Shown piece after piece: positions 50,735 to 62,290 of a DNA stretch of 64,000 nt. Every line of letters begins with the position of its first letter. The stretch's first letter is position 1. Below the pieces are notes generated by a model. It was given only the letters and a program-made list of their open reading frames with translations, was not told the origin of the DNA and made no database searches. The stretch is from contig CAMQGK010000130.1 in the NCBI GenBank assembly GCA_947000775.1, forward strand, positions 6,757,001 to 6,821,000. The letters are read 5' to 3'. Origin of the DNA: Pterois miles. Lineage: Eukaryota > Chordata > Actinopteri > Perciformes > Scorpaenidae. The position numbers and the translations under genes are program-made.

Positions 50735-50905
50735 ACCTTTGCAGCTGGGCTGCTGTCATACATCCTGTCAAATATCTATCAATTAGCAAACTGTGCTTAC
50801 AAATGCTCCTCTGACATGCCGTACATCTGGGATTGCTAATTAAGATGACGTGTTACATAATTAATGCCTTCGCTCCGCTAATTAGCGCTCACTTAGTGCC
50901 TTAGC
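50735..50905. promoter_or_regulatory. Candidate conserved noncoding element (tentative)
   Basis: No repeat is recognisable. There is a cluster of homeodomain-type cores: CAATTAGC, GCTAATTAAGATGACGTG, ATAATTAATG and GCTAATTAGCG. This density in a long intron of a neural gene is typical of developmental enhancers, but the call is inference from composition only. Confidence 0.3.
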
Positions 50906-51139
50906 TTTGGAGATGTGAAAATCAGTGCTAAACTAGTGTTAATGGGATTCCACACTGTGGTGGTGTGGAGCAGGAGTAGGAGATGGAAAGTCCTCATCCA
51001 CTGGTGCCCGCAACTGAAATTTCCTTTGGTGGACGTGTTTTCTGGGCTTGCCGAAGCACAAACGTGAACAGCTTTTCAAAGTGAGTCAAACCGTTTGGCT
51101 GAAAAGTGAATATTTCTTATCCTACTATTACTATTATTT

Positions 51140-51202
51140 GGGCACGTGGGACAACTGTTTTTGCTATTATATTTAGGAAAAACACAGTAGTCCCATGTGC
51201 CC
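51140..51202. other. 63-bp foldback (hairpin-capable inverted repeat)
   Basis: The left arm GGGCACGTGGGACAACTG plus TTTTT pairs with a right arm whose reverse complement is GGGCACATGGGACTACTGTG plus TTTTT. That is about 21 of 23 positions, with one G-U-capable change, one mismatch and a 2-nt bulge. The loop is about 15 nt. It may be a collapsed MITE or a short transcribed hairpin; nothing here decides. Confidence 0.6.
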
Positions 51203-51444
51203 AGAGACTAGATATAGTGTGATCTAAAAAATGTCTGTATCTCACAAACTAGAAGGCGCACAATGAAGTATTTGGTGTCCATGAACTCATAACAAGTTCA
51301 AATAAATGCACGCATATCCAGTGGGAAGAAAATATTTCACATTAGATATTTACCCAATTTATGGCTCTACCAAAGACTTCTGACCAATCAGAAGAAATGT
51401 TGTGGCATTTTTTCTTATATAGTCTTTGGGCACAAATGGGTTAA

Positions 51445-52050
51445 GAGTTTTAGAAAATTTTAAACATGTGAAGACACTGATATATGAAACTAGAAACCTA
51501 GTGAATACCACTGGCACCATGTCAGACAGTACTAGCTTGTCACAAAGGAGGCTAAATAACACTAAACTGTTATGGCTATTTTCAAAGGGGTCCCTTGACC
51601 TCTGACCTCCAGATGTGTGAATGTAAATGGCTTCTCTGGGTCCCCACCAGTCTCCCCTTTACAGACATGCCCACTTTATGATAATCACAGTCAGTTTGGA
51701 TCAAGTCATAGTCAAGTCAGCACTCACACTGACAGCTGTTGTTGCACGTCGGGCTGCAATTTGATACATGATATATGATATGATTTACAATTGCATATTT
51801 TTATGCTAACATCAGAACCTGTGAGGGTTTCTGGACAATATCTGTCAGTGTTTTGTGTTCATTGATTTCCAATAATAAATATATACATAAATTTGCATAA
51901 ATCGAGCATATTGATTTTCTCCCATGTTGGGATTAGTTTTAAATACTTGACAAATCTCCATTTATCTGCCTTATATATATTAGTTTACATTCATTGCGAT
52001 TAACTATGGACAATTCAGCATTATTAAATATGTAAACTGACAGCTCTATT
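51445..52050 (+). mobile_element. hAT-like non-autonomous transposon, copy 5
   Basis: The left terminus is lost. The family blocks GGGGTCCCTTGACCTCTGAC, CAGACATGCCCACTTTATGA and GAGGGTTTCTGGACAATATC are present in order, ending near AACTGACAGCTCTAT, a decayed right end. Confidence 0.75.
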
Positions 52051-52883
52051 TTTTTTTACTTTAATGCTGTTTAAGTGTCTGCGCTTGTGTTGTTAGGCCG
52101 GTTTAAAGTGATTTAAAATGAATGGCTCCTTTCAAGGCCACGAGAAGACACGTCTGTCGCCTCCTTCCCTTCCACTGCTATCTCTGACAGTTTGTAGAAA
52201 TGCCCCATCAAGGACACTTCAGCCACGTGTCAATCCACCGATTCCACCGGAGAGATAAGAAGGTGGGAAGGGACGGTGGATGAGACTCCTGCATAATTTA
52301 TAGTGAGCAAAAATCAATTTTGCAGCATAAATTACTGTGATGTTAATTAGTTGCAGATTGGTCTTTTACAAAAGGTGCATTCTAAATCACTTCGGGGAGA
52401 GAGTCGCTGCGCCGAGACGAGGCCGCATTGTTCGGCTGGTGGTAATCTCACATGATGTTATGATGGAAAATTAGGCTTGTTTCCTTATTGGGAATGTGGC
52501 CAAAAATGTTTTCAGAGGACGAAGACGTCCCTGTGAATAGAAAAAGTCCCTCTACTGGTAAAGCAGGGAAGTGATGGAGGAAAATGAAGCTGGTGTTAGT
52601 GAAGTCAAGTAAATCCTTGCTCCCTTCTCCCCCATCACATGCTGACACACACACACGCCACCCCACGAACCACCCTCGGTCAGGGAGATTGCTTACCAGC
52701 GCTTAGTTCAGTGGCGATGCCCAGTTGGGGCCTTGATGTAATGGAAATTGATTGCACCGCTCCCAGGCTACACTGTCATGACAAGTTATTTTAATGGCAC
52801 TAAAGCGGGCTTATGTTGAAGTTTAAAGCAGGGGGGCGGAGGCAGCGCACTGACTCGGGGCGTATTTACAGCATTGCGAGGCT

Positions 52884-52885
52884 TT

Positions 52886-52916
<31 letters not shown>

Positions 52917-52917
52917 T
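52884..52917 (+). repeat. (TTTA)n microsatellite
   Basis: About eight TTTA units, with a short poly(A) tract 25 bp further on. Confidence 0.9.
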
Positions 52918-53558
52918 GAGATAGCACAGTGTTTCTCGAGAAAAAAAAAAAAGGACGGCGACTTTACAATGAGATACTGAGATGAAAATGACGGGGGTGG
53001 CTGGGTGACGGGGGTGACAGTTCACAGCCATTTTCCTGCCAGCTCGTAGGATGTAGTGGTTGAAGAGAGCCACAAAAGTTGTAATTAAAGAATGATTTGT
53101 GCCGCTCTGTGTGCATTTAGGTGTCAGTTCTACGGTGGTACAGTATAGTAGCCATATACCGTATATTCCCATTTATCTGAGTAGTAACCTGCCAAGCAGG
53201 GAGGAAGGGAATTTTCAGCCGAGATGAAATCGGTTGTTTATTGGCCTCACGCAGGTATTGGTTGCAACATAATAACTGTGACAGACCAGGTTCTCTTTGT
53301 GCCTGTGGGTATTATTCCCTTCCCCATCTACACTTAGAAAAAACTAACTAACAAACATAAAGACAGAGGGCCTTTCTCCAACCAGACCCTCCCCACTCCC
53401 ACTCCGTAAACTCCATCTGTGTCACAGCTGAATGAAGCACCGTCTTTAAGGCGGAGGGTATAAATACAGCAGCAAGCTTTGGGGTGAACGTCCCTCTCTG
53501 TGACGGAAACGGTCGTAACATTTGGTAACCGCGGGACCGTAGCAAGCGGAAGGGATGT

Positions 53559-53860
53559 GTGAAAGTTCACAGTATTATTAATATGCAGCAAAAGTTCAAC
53601 ATTAGCTTTGTTTTGGAGGAAATGTGGGATGACTGGATTCATATCTCCTGGGACTGTCCAGTACTGCAGGGATTTTGGAAAGATATAAAATGGATCCTGT
53701 ATTGCTTTTACTTGGAGAACCACCCTGACCAAAATGTAAAGGGTAAAGACCAAAGATATACTGTGTACTACGCATACTTCTACCGGTTGCTGGAAAGACG
53801 ATAACTGTAAATTGGAGGAAAGCGCTGTTGCTGACACAAGCCTATTAGACACTGAAACAA
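53559..53860 (+). pseudogene. Degraded L1-type LINE ORF2, C-terminal fragment
   Basis: The frame 53559-53804 reads DDWIHISWDCPVLQGFWKDI, the H-x-x-W-x-C-P....F-W motif found near the C terminus of L1-clade reverse-transcriptase proteins. After a stop, another frame reads KTITVNWRKALL, which resembles the following K-x-I-T-x-x-W segment of the same family. So the fragment has at least one frameshift and a stop, and the reverse transcriptase and endonuclease parts are missing: a 5'-truncated dead copy. 3' non-coding sequence probably extends toward 54130. Assignment to L1 rests on the motif only. Confidence 0.65.
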
Positions 53861-56380
53861 GTCTAGACGATGAAATACACGACAGCAAACAAGACATACT
53901 CTGGTTATGATGTTCTGGACTGTATAAATGTTAGGATGTGGACAGATGTATCACTATCAAGCAGTGTTTGACAGTGTTATAAGCTGTATGGTAACAACTT
54001 TGAAATTTAAATGAAACATGAGGTTTTTTTTGTAACCGTCTTGTTTGTTACTGTGATGTTTATGAGCTGCTCGGTTTTTGCCACAATCCCTGTAAATACA
54101 TCAATGAACATGTCTATCATTTTCTAAACTACACATATGGTCCTAATACGATGTAACTCTGTTAATAACTGTATGACAACTGAATCGTTTTGGGTCACAA
54201 AAACGGACATTTTTGAAAACACTTTACAGATTTTAAAAATCCCAGAGCACTTCTCTCCTCATTTCGTGCGTGACCATTGTTGCTTTGTCTGATGAGCATG
54301 CAGCAGAAACAATAACAAAGATGGCGGACTGCCGGCTTTATTACGTTTCGATAGTGCTGCTCGGAGGCCGAATGGTCATTGAGTGTTCTTTTGGGCGACT
54401 GAAGGTGAGGTTTGAGCACTCAGAGGGACTGTAATGAAGCAGAAGGAAAAGGAACGAGAACGGTGGTAAGAAAACTCCTTGGCCCTAAACTTGTGATCTC
54501 ACTTGTGGTGACGTAAATATTACAGCGAGTGTTGGATATTTTGTAAAACGAAGGTTGTGTGGACAGATTTTTTTTTTTTTTTTTGTGAACAGTATCTAAA
54601 AATATCTTCATGTATGTAGACTTTAGATTGAGCAGTTTACAGGAAGTTGAACTTACATTTCGACGGAGTGTGCACCATGACGAACACAAAACGTCAGTAA
54701 GTCAGCCTCGATGCAGATTTGCAGTTGCACTCTCCACTACTTAGCTTGAATAGTACTTAATATGGCGGACCCTCCATGCGAGTGGAAGGCCCAGAGCCTC
54801 TACCACGGCGACCATGTCCACTGGTGGGGTCATTTCCTGTCAACAAGTTGCATTCAGGTGATGTAGGCCGTCTGTGACTTGTGCATCTGTATTATTGGAG
54901 CAGACTTGGATGTTCTTTGCCAACGGCAAACTTCTGCAGAAGGTGTTTACTCTCCGTCTCCCATCCTGTTCTCTCATAGTTTTTCTCCTTCCCACTCTGC
55001 TTAGTCGCTATGTAATAAACAAAATGATTTATATCGTAAGCAAAAGACATGCAGGACTCAGCGATGAGTGCTTAAGAGCTTCATAACATGATCAGCTCCT
55101 AATTGTTTTAAAGTTTAATGGCATTTCAGATAGCAATAATAAATTATGGCGGCGCATGCATGAGCACTTCCAGTAATGTGTTTCGCTCATGTTTAGTCCG
55201 TGGGACAATTAAGGCTCGCTGCGTGACAGTCTGGTCAAATCAGAATAGGTCCCCGCACTTCCTGACAGCTAAAGCAGCCAATTAAAATCCACACGCCCAG
55301 GCTGAAAGAGCCACCGTTAGGGGTCATTACCACACAGGAGATATTGATTACGATAGTGAAAACTGATCGTGCGCTTTTTTTTTTTTTTTTGCCGAAGGGA
55401 GTCATGAAGGCATCAAGTCAGGTTTTTGAGCAAAGTCGCACACTGTTCTGATTTCCCATACCGGTGTCACTGTGCAGCAGTAAAGCCTCATCACACGGGT
55501 CAGCAGAGCCAAGACCTCGCTCACATACTGCTTGATCATCTGAACAAGTCCGGAAATTAACTTTGATGTGGAACGTCCGTGGGCGAGCGGCCGAGGAGGG
55601 GAGGTGACTGGTCAGCTGCGTCTGTGGGCGAAATGTGTTTGCCACATGCAGAGATATGAGAGAGAGGAGGAGTGTGTGAGAGAGATAGAGGAGAAGCCAC
55701 CCCCACAATGAGGAGTCACTCGTCTACTTCAAATATGCTTAATTCATATTCACGTCACAGGTGTTGTGGCTAATAGAGCTAGATTTCAACATCTCAGCGC
55801 TCTCTGAGACAGATCTGGAGCATGCCGAAATTATATTGTAATTTCAAAGAACTATCTCTCACAACAGGCACCTATCATTAGCACTAAGTGCTCTTTGCTT
55901 TGTGTTTCTTCCTCTTGTGTTGTATCAAACACTCCTGTCTTACTAAAAACTAGCTTAGCTTCTTCTGGTCAGCTAGTCATGTGCACTTTTTATATTAATA
56001 ATTTATCTCATTAATGTCTGCAGCATCGCTCACTGAGCATTATCACCCGACTCTCAGGAATTTTTATCCTCTTCTATCTCTGTTTTTATTCACAATTTGC
56101 ATGAGAAACGCTGTATGGTAACTAATAATATTTCTATAAAACAATCACTATATCCTCACAGTGATGCATGAGACAGATCTGAATTCATTGGTGCTCCAGT
56201 CCTTCTAATGACATCTGCAAGACACAGTCCGGAGGAAAACAACCACTTGCGATATTTCTCACCTCAGATGCTTTCAGAAACGTCTTATAGTTACTGTTTA
56301 GCAATAAAATGAGAAAGGCAGCCATGTTGAGATCAGTTGAGGAAAACCCAAGCACCGCCCACCAGCCGGAGCAAACTCCC

Positions 56381-56748
56381 TTGACTATGACTTGCCCCAA
56401 ACTGCATGTGATTATAATAAAGAGGACATGTCTGTAAAGGGGAGACTACCCATAGAGTACCCATAGAAGCCATTTTCATTAGCATATCTGGAGGTCAGAG
56501 GTCAAGGGACCCCTTTGAAAATGACAGTTTATCTTCACCAAAATTATTGAATCACCTCTGAGACAAGCGAGTGTGACACGATACGACAAATAACTTGGGT
56601 TTTCTAGTTTAATATGATGCCTTAGCTTTAACACTGAGCCCACTGCAATCTCAAAAAGATCAAATTATATTAACGCATCAAGGAAATTAGTTAAATTAAA
56701 ATGAATTTACGTTAACATGTTTTTATCACGTTAACTTTGACAGCGCTA
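56381..56748 (-). mobile_element. hAT-like family, copy 6 (one end only)
   Basis: It has CCCCAAACTGCATGTGATTA, GAGGTCAGAGGTCAAGGGAC and the terminus ATCACGTTAACTTTGACAGCGCTAAT-like at its right end, inverted relative to copies 1-3. The portion left of 56381 is not family sequence. Confidence 0.75.
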
Positions 56749-57772
56749 ATTCTTCCATTACAGTCAACACTGAATGTGTTTTTAGAAGACAAAACATTCA
56801 GAGGAAGTCATTTAACTGGAAAAAAAAATCCAATAATAAAAATAGCTGAATATTAAGATGATATCATAATAAGTAAAAGAAATTACACCTTTAAAAATAA
56901 AACAAGAAGGATGAGAGAATCTTACAAGGAGAGAAATTGTTTTTAGATGTTCAGCATGGTAAAGAAACAAAGCTCCTCATAATAGGAAAGAGATTCACAA
57001 TAAAAATTATTATTATGAATAAACTGTTTTCTTTAGTCTCCCAACATGAATGCAGTAGTGCTCTGTACTAATTGGCCTGCAGGGTAGTTGTACAGGAAGC
57101 CATGTTGGTTGTACAGTCCACATGCATTTCCCTCGGAGGCCATGTATAGGTAGGGAAGCACAGAAGAAGAAATCTATTTCTGTACTTCCTGTCAGACTGT
57201 TGCATTCATGCAAATGCTCCAGACGTGTAACATGGTTTTATTTATATTTTAGTTTCAGTGCGACAGTTTTTTTTTTTTTCACAACTGCATCCGGGGTCAT
57301 CAGATCTTCTTTGAATGAGTTAGTCTCCGATGAGAAGATTGGGCCGATAGCATCTCAGTGGATGAGTGTCGTATACATTCAACGCTGTAGTTAACATTCA
57401 TCTGCCGTCCACCTACATTACATCAGCAGAGTCAGCCCACAGCCTGGCTGTGATCACACTGACACACTCCACTCTGATACGCTTCTCATGATGAAAGTCT
57501 TTTCTTGCATGTGCTGACAGTACATCACCTCCTGTGTTTTTAAACACTCCCTGCTAAGACTTTCTAATTCACACATAAAAAATGACCTTTACTTTGACCT
57601 TTATGAGGTGAAACACTGTTTTTAGGGTCTGATTTTGTTAAGACTGTAAGTCCCGTGGAGCCATCGAAGAATCCTTTAAAGAAAAGTATCCTTAAATATT
57701 AGCATAAAATGCTGTGTCAGATTATCATGACCTTTTATTGCACTTTATGGAGAGAAACATTATTTTAGGGCA

Positions 57773-58380
57773 AGGGCTGTCATTTGATTCAGATATTAAA
57801 TCACATTTTTCTGGACCTTAAATGTTGATTTGTTAAGTATTTAATACACTTATCAACATGGTAGTGAGCAAATATGCTGCTTTATGCAAATGTATGTATA
57901 TATTTATTATTGGAAATCAAGTAACAACACAAAACATTGACAGATATTGTCCAGAAACCCTCACAGGTACTGCATTTAGTATAAATGAGTAAAATAAACT
58001 GACAGCAGCTGTCAGTGTGCTGACTTGACTACGACTTGCCCCAAACTGCATGTCATTACCATAGTGTCTGTACAGGGGAGACTGGTGGGGACCCATAGAG
58101 CCTATTTTCATTATATCTGGAGGTCAGAGGTCAAGGGACCCCTTTGAAAATGGCCATGCCAGTTTTTCCTCGCCAAAATTTAGCTCAAGTTTGGAGCGCT
58201 ATTTACCATAAGCTCCTTTGAGACAAACTAGTATGACATGGTTGGTACTGATTGATTCATTTGGTTTTCTAGTAAATTGCACCAATACAACCTAAAAATC
58301 ACAAGTTGCGTTAATGTGTTAATGAAATCACTGGCTTTAAAGCAAATTTGCGTTATTATTGTGTTAACTTTGACAGCCTT
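57773..58380 (-). mobile_element. hAT-like family, copy 7 (nearly complete)
   Basis: Both ends are present: left AAGGGCTGTCATTTGATTCA, right GTGTTAACTTTGACAGCCTT. The internal blocks appear in inverted order and the element is uninterrupted, so its ~608 bp is the best local estimate of the family's unit length. Flanks ATTTTAGG and ATTTAGGT are suggestive but not a clean duplication. Confidence 0.82.
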
Positions 58381-59994
58381 ATTTAGGTGTTTTCAAATGT
58401 ACAGGTATTTTCACCACCTTTTGAGGGATGTTTTTTGAAATCATTGAACTAAATGGAACAGAAAGTGCAATAAAAGCAGTGTGCAGACACTCTCCAATCT
58501 TCCACTGCTCTGACTGCATCTCTTGGTAGAATAACAATGTGGCATCGCCAACAAAAGATACCTGAAATGCCTTGGTTGTAACGAGTTGCACTCTATTTTT
58601 GCAGCAGCCGTGTCTCAGTTTTCCAGAGGCTTAAATCTTGCATAAATGTCTCTCCCTCTTCCCTTCATCTATGTATAGCACATCTCCCCTGAATGACTGT
58701 AGTGAATTTAAAAGGTGAAATCAATAACGGTTCACAGCTTTCACCTGGATCGCTCTAGTTCATGGAAAGAGCAGGCTCTGCTAACATTTTGCACACTCAG
58801 TGGTTTTACACTGCCAGCTTAAATTAGTGTATTTTCACGCTGTGATTTTTTTCAGCGAGCCTTTTCTATTCAACAATACAAATGTCGGAAACAAAGAAAA
58901 GGGGTGTTGAGGCAATAAAAGCATGTAAATCCAGCGTCTGTCAGTGGAGCACCGGTACAGTTTGGGCTCTGCAGCTCCCTTGGGGACAACGGATTCAGGG
59001 GGGCGTTAGCACAAACTGGTGATGTAGGGCACCCACAGTCGCAAAGCTACCCCGGCTGGCACCCGCCACCGACCGCTGACCTGTTTAAACAGCTGGAACG
59101 TTTGGCACTGCCTGCCTCCGGAGATTTGCAGGGCCACTGGCAAAGGGTTTGAGAGGAAGGAAGAGGGGGGAGGGGAGAAGGAAGGGGGATGGGATGGAAG
59201 GCATGGTGGCGGAGCTGGGAGGAGGGATTCATAGCGAGGCAATAGGGGGCCACTGTGCAGAAATGGCACCAAGCGGGAATTAAACAGGCTGCTGGCAACA
59301 AGCTAAGGAGGCTGGAATAGAGTTCAAGTCAAATAGTTTTTTAATAGGGGGCTGGCCAGTTTGGGGGGGTCACTTTGGTTTGCGAGTGCATTGAATGGTT
59401 GACCACGACAAATAATAAATAGATTGCGGAGAAGCCTCCATGCCAACTGTTTTGTTTGGTATTAAGAAAAAAAAGCATCTCTGTGTTTTGGAGGGGTTTA
59501 GGCTGTGTCGGGGGGCGTGGGAGGTTACTGACTCACACAAGGGAGCACTTCACTAAACTAAACAGTCACTGGCAGGAGGTTGAGAGGGACAAGTGGGCTG
59601 GAGTTACAATAAATATGCTGCTGTAGGAGAGCTTTGATCCAAAACAGACCCATGGGAGAGCTACCTAAAAGAGACATGCCCAAGTCCTTCAAAAACAACC
59701 CGAGGACACTCAGTATCAGGCCAAATAGATCCAAGGGTAATTAGAACATGATTACTTAATTAATCCTGATGTTAGTGCTGTAAAAATAAGCTTTATTATC
59801 AGACTAATATTACGTATATTGTTGCTCTTTAAATGACAAACATGACCATTTTATTATGCATTATTGTAATATTGTAAAGCAACTTATTCCTGTCAAACAA
59901 AAGTAACTGGTTACATGTAATATATCACATTTTGAGAGTAACTACAATACTGTTGTACACTTGAGGTGACAGGCTGAGAAGGTAAACTCGCCGT

Positions 59995-60310
59995 TATAGA
60001 TAGAGATAGAGTGAAGATACAGGCATCATATGGAACTAGAAAACCTAACGACCCAACCTAACTATACTAGCTTGTCGCAAAGGATTTTGGCGATCCTCAT
60101 GGCCATTTACAAAGAGGTCCCTTGACCTCTGACCTCCAGATATGTGAATGAAAATGGGTTCTATGGGTGTCTCCGTTACAGACATGCCCACTTTATGGTA
60201 TTCACATGCTAAATGTAGTACCTGTGAGGGTTTCTGGACAGTATTTGTCATTGTTATATATATGCATACATTTGCATGAAGCAGCATATCTGCAGTAGAT
60301 GACAGGAAGT
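59995..60310 (+). mobile_element. hAT-like family, copy 8 (internal fragment)
   Basis: It runs from GTGAAGATACAGGCATCATA through GGTCCCTTGACCTCTGACCT to GTGAGGGTTTCTGGACAGTA and TGCATGAAGCAGCATATCTG. Neither terminus is present. Confidence 0.7.
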
Positions 60311-61460
60311 AAACTTGGACCAAAGCTGTTGCCGTAACAACAAAATGGCAAGGTCTTTATAAGGCTGATAGCTGCTCCTTGTGATGATCACAATCGTATG
60401 CCCGTCGGGTCACGGTGTCATTTTGAGCCTGCGATGATGATGCAAGAGGATGTCAGTGACAACGCAGGCTCACATGTTGGTCCTCAGCCGGGGAAGTATG
60501 GAAGGTCAGGTGTGTGTGATAAAAAAAGGTTGAACTAGAGCGAGGGTACGAGGCTGAGAGAGAGAGGCTATATGCTCAGCTATCACTGCACAGATCACAG
60601 TGATTCAGTCAGTCATACAAGAAGATGATCACAGGAAGGCCAGTGTGCAGCATTTGAAGTTAAATGCAGCTTTATTTAAAAAACTGAATGATGAATACGT
60701 TCGGAACCAGTCAATACACAACAGCTGCGGTTGATTTTCAGTAGACGATGTCATGCCAACTCCGAGATGCAAGCCTCCATCAAGGATTTCTTTTTTTTTT
60801 TTTTGCTTATGTAACATCCACTTGAGAGCTTTTTATTATTGAAGATGATCATATCCTTGTTTATGGAAGTGCTTAAGCCCACTGGTTTAATCGTATTTCT
60901 TTCCAGAGGTATGTTGGAGGCAGCTTTGATGAATAATGCAGAGGGTTTGCGCCGTGCTCAGCGCGCACGCCAAAGGGTGTTTGAATGCTGAGCCGAGCGC
61001 CATTAGCTGAAATCATTTCAGGCACCGGCGGTCGGACCTCGCAGCGGTTAAAGTCAAATGGCAATATTTGAGCAACCCAGTTTGTTTGTCTGGAACGTTG
61101 GGAGGGCAACATGTTTGCTCAAGTCCAGTCTGGTTGCGTTTGCTCTGAGTGGACTGTAGAGAAACAGAGGCTGTTATTTTACAGAGGTACAGACTATTAC
61201 AGCAAGAATACTTGTCTGCGCCTTGTAGCCCCTGAATCACCATCACAGCTGAGCATGCCCTGTAGAGTAGTGTGGATTTCACACAGTGGTCACCAGCACA
61301 CAAGGGGTGGGTAGATTGCTGCAATCAAAGCTTTAGGCCCGTTCTTATTGGGCAACATGTGTTCCCTCATTAATGATGACAAGCCACCAGAGTTGACTCC
61401 AGTGGGGGACAATACCACCACAGTCCTAATATCTCGCATTTATGGGGCAACAAAAGAAAG

Positions 61461-61463
<3 letters not shown>

Positions 61464-61533
<70 letters not shown>
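61464..61533 (+). repeat. (TA)n microsatellite, ~35 units
   Basis: Uninterrupted alternating AT, the longest dinucleotide tract in the window together with 22585-22651. It directly precedes the repeat at 61545. The (YI)n peptide read through it is an artefact. Confidence 0.95.
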
Positions 61534-61535
<2 letters not shown>

Positions 61536-61544
61536 ATGACCCAC

Positions 61545-61690
61545 AGATAATAAGAATTGTTGTGTTTTGGTTACCCCGTCGTCGTATATCTACATAGGGA
61601 GCGGGTCCTCCTCACAGAACCAGCAGCCATGTTTCTACAGTAGCCCACAGACAAACCAAACACCGGCTCCAGAGAGAGCTGAGAAATATA
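61545..61690 (+). repeat. GAATGAGCCCT..CTACATAGGGAG family repeat, left arm of an inverted pair
   Basis: ATATCTACATAGGGAGCGGG, AGCCATGTTTCTACAGTAGC and ACAAACCAAACACCGGCTC match the 46143 copy. The reverse complement matches 62133-62290. Confidence 0.7.
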
Positions 61691-62132
61691 TAAATATTAT
61701 GTTGATACTGTGATATGAGACTATATATCAACATGGGTTTTGGATATTGTAATATCTCAAAGTGTCTGTGATGTAATTTTCTGAACTTACCTGACTGTTC
61801 TAGCTGTTCTGCTATTTACCTTCACAGTGCTGATGATTATTTATCAAAAATCTTACAGCGTAAATATTTTGTGAAAGAACCAATAGTCAACCCTACAGTA
61901 TTGCTGCAGGATGGGTATCACTGTGAAGGTATTTGATCATTGTGTTTTTGCGTCGGCCACCATAGTTCTCCTCCATTCTTGGCACGCGGCAGAATATTCA
62001 GCTGGTTGCAATCTGCAGCCAAAATCCTACTGTTACGCATCTTTTAATGAGATGAAATGAAAGTTATTGCCACCGAGAAGAATTGCAGATCAACAACTGA
62101 GACTTAACTTGGGAACTACGGAGGCCTTCAGG

Positions 62133-62290
62133 TAACGTAAAAACGTGAAAACTCTCAGAGCCGGTGTTTGTTTGTCCGTTCAGGGCTACTGTAGAAACAT
62201 GGCGGACTCCGTGAACACTCGCCGCCTTTGTAGATATGAAGGGCTCATTCTAAGCTAATAAAAACACAACAAGTCGGCGTTTCAGGTGAT
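62133..62290 (-). repeat. Same repeat family, right arm of an inverted pair
   Basis: The reverse complement reads TTAGAATGAGCCCTTCATAT, CCATGTTTCTACAGTAGCCC and GGACAAACAAACACCGGCTC. It is separated from the left arm by about 440 bp that include more family-like text near 61950, so the pair could be one palindromic element or two insertions. Confidence 0.7.

Noticed and set aside
61645..61690. ACAGACAAACCA text resembling the TDKPP start of the next il1rapl1 exon
   Set aside because: It belongs to a repeat present at 46540 and, inverted, at 62160, and the following codons do not match the receptor.
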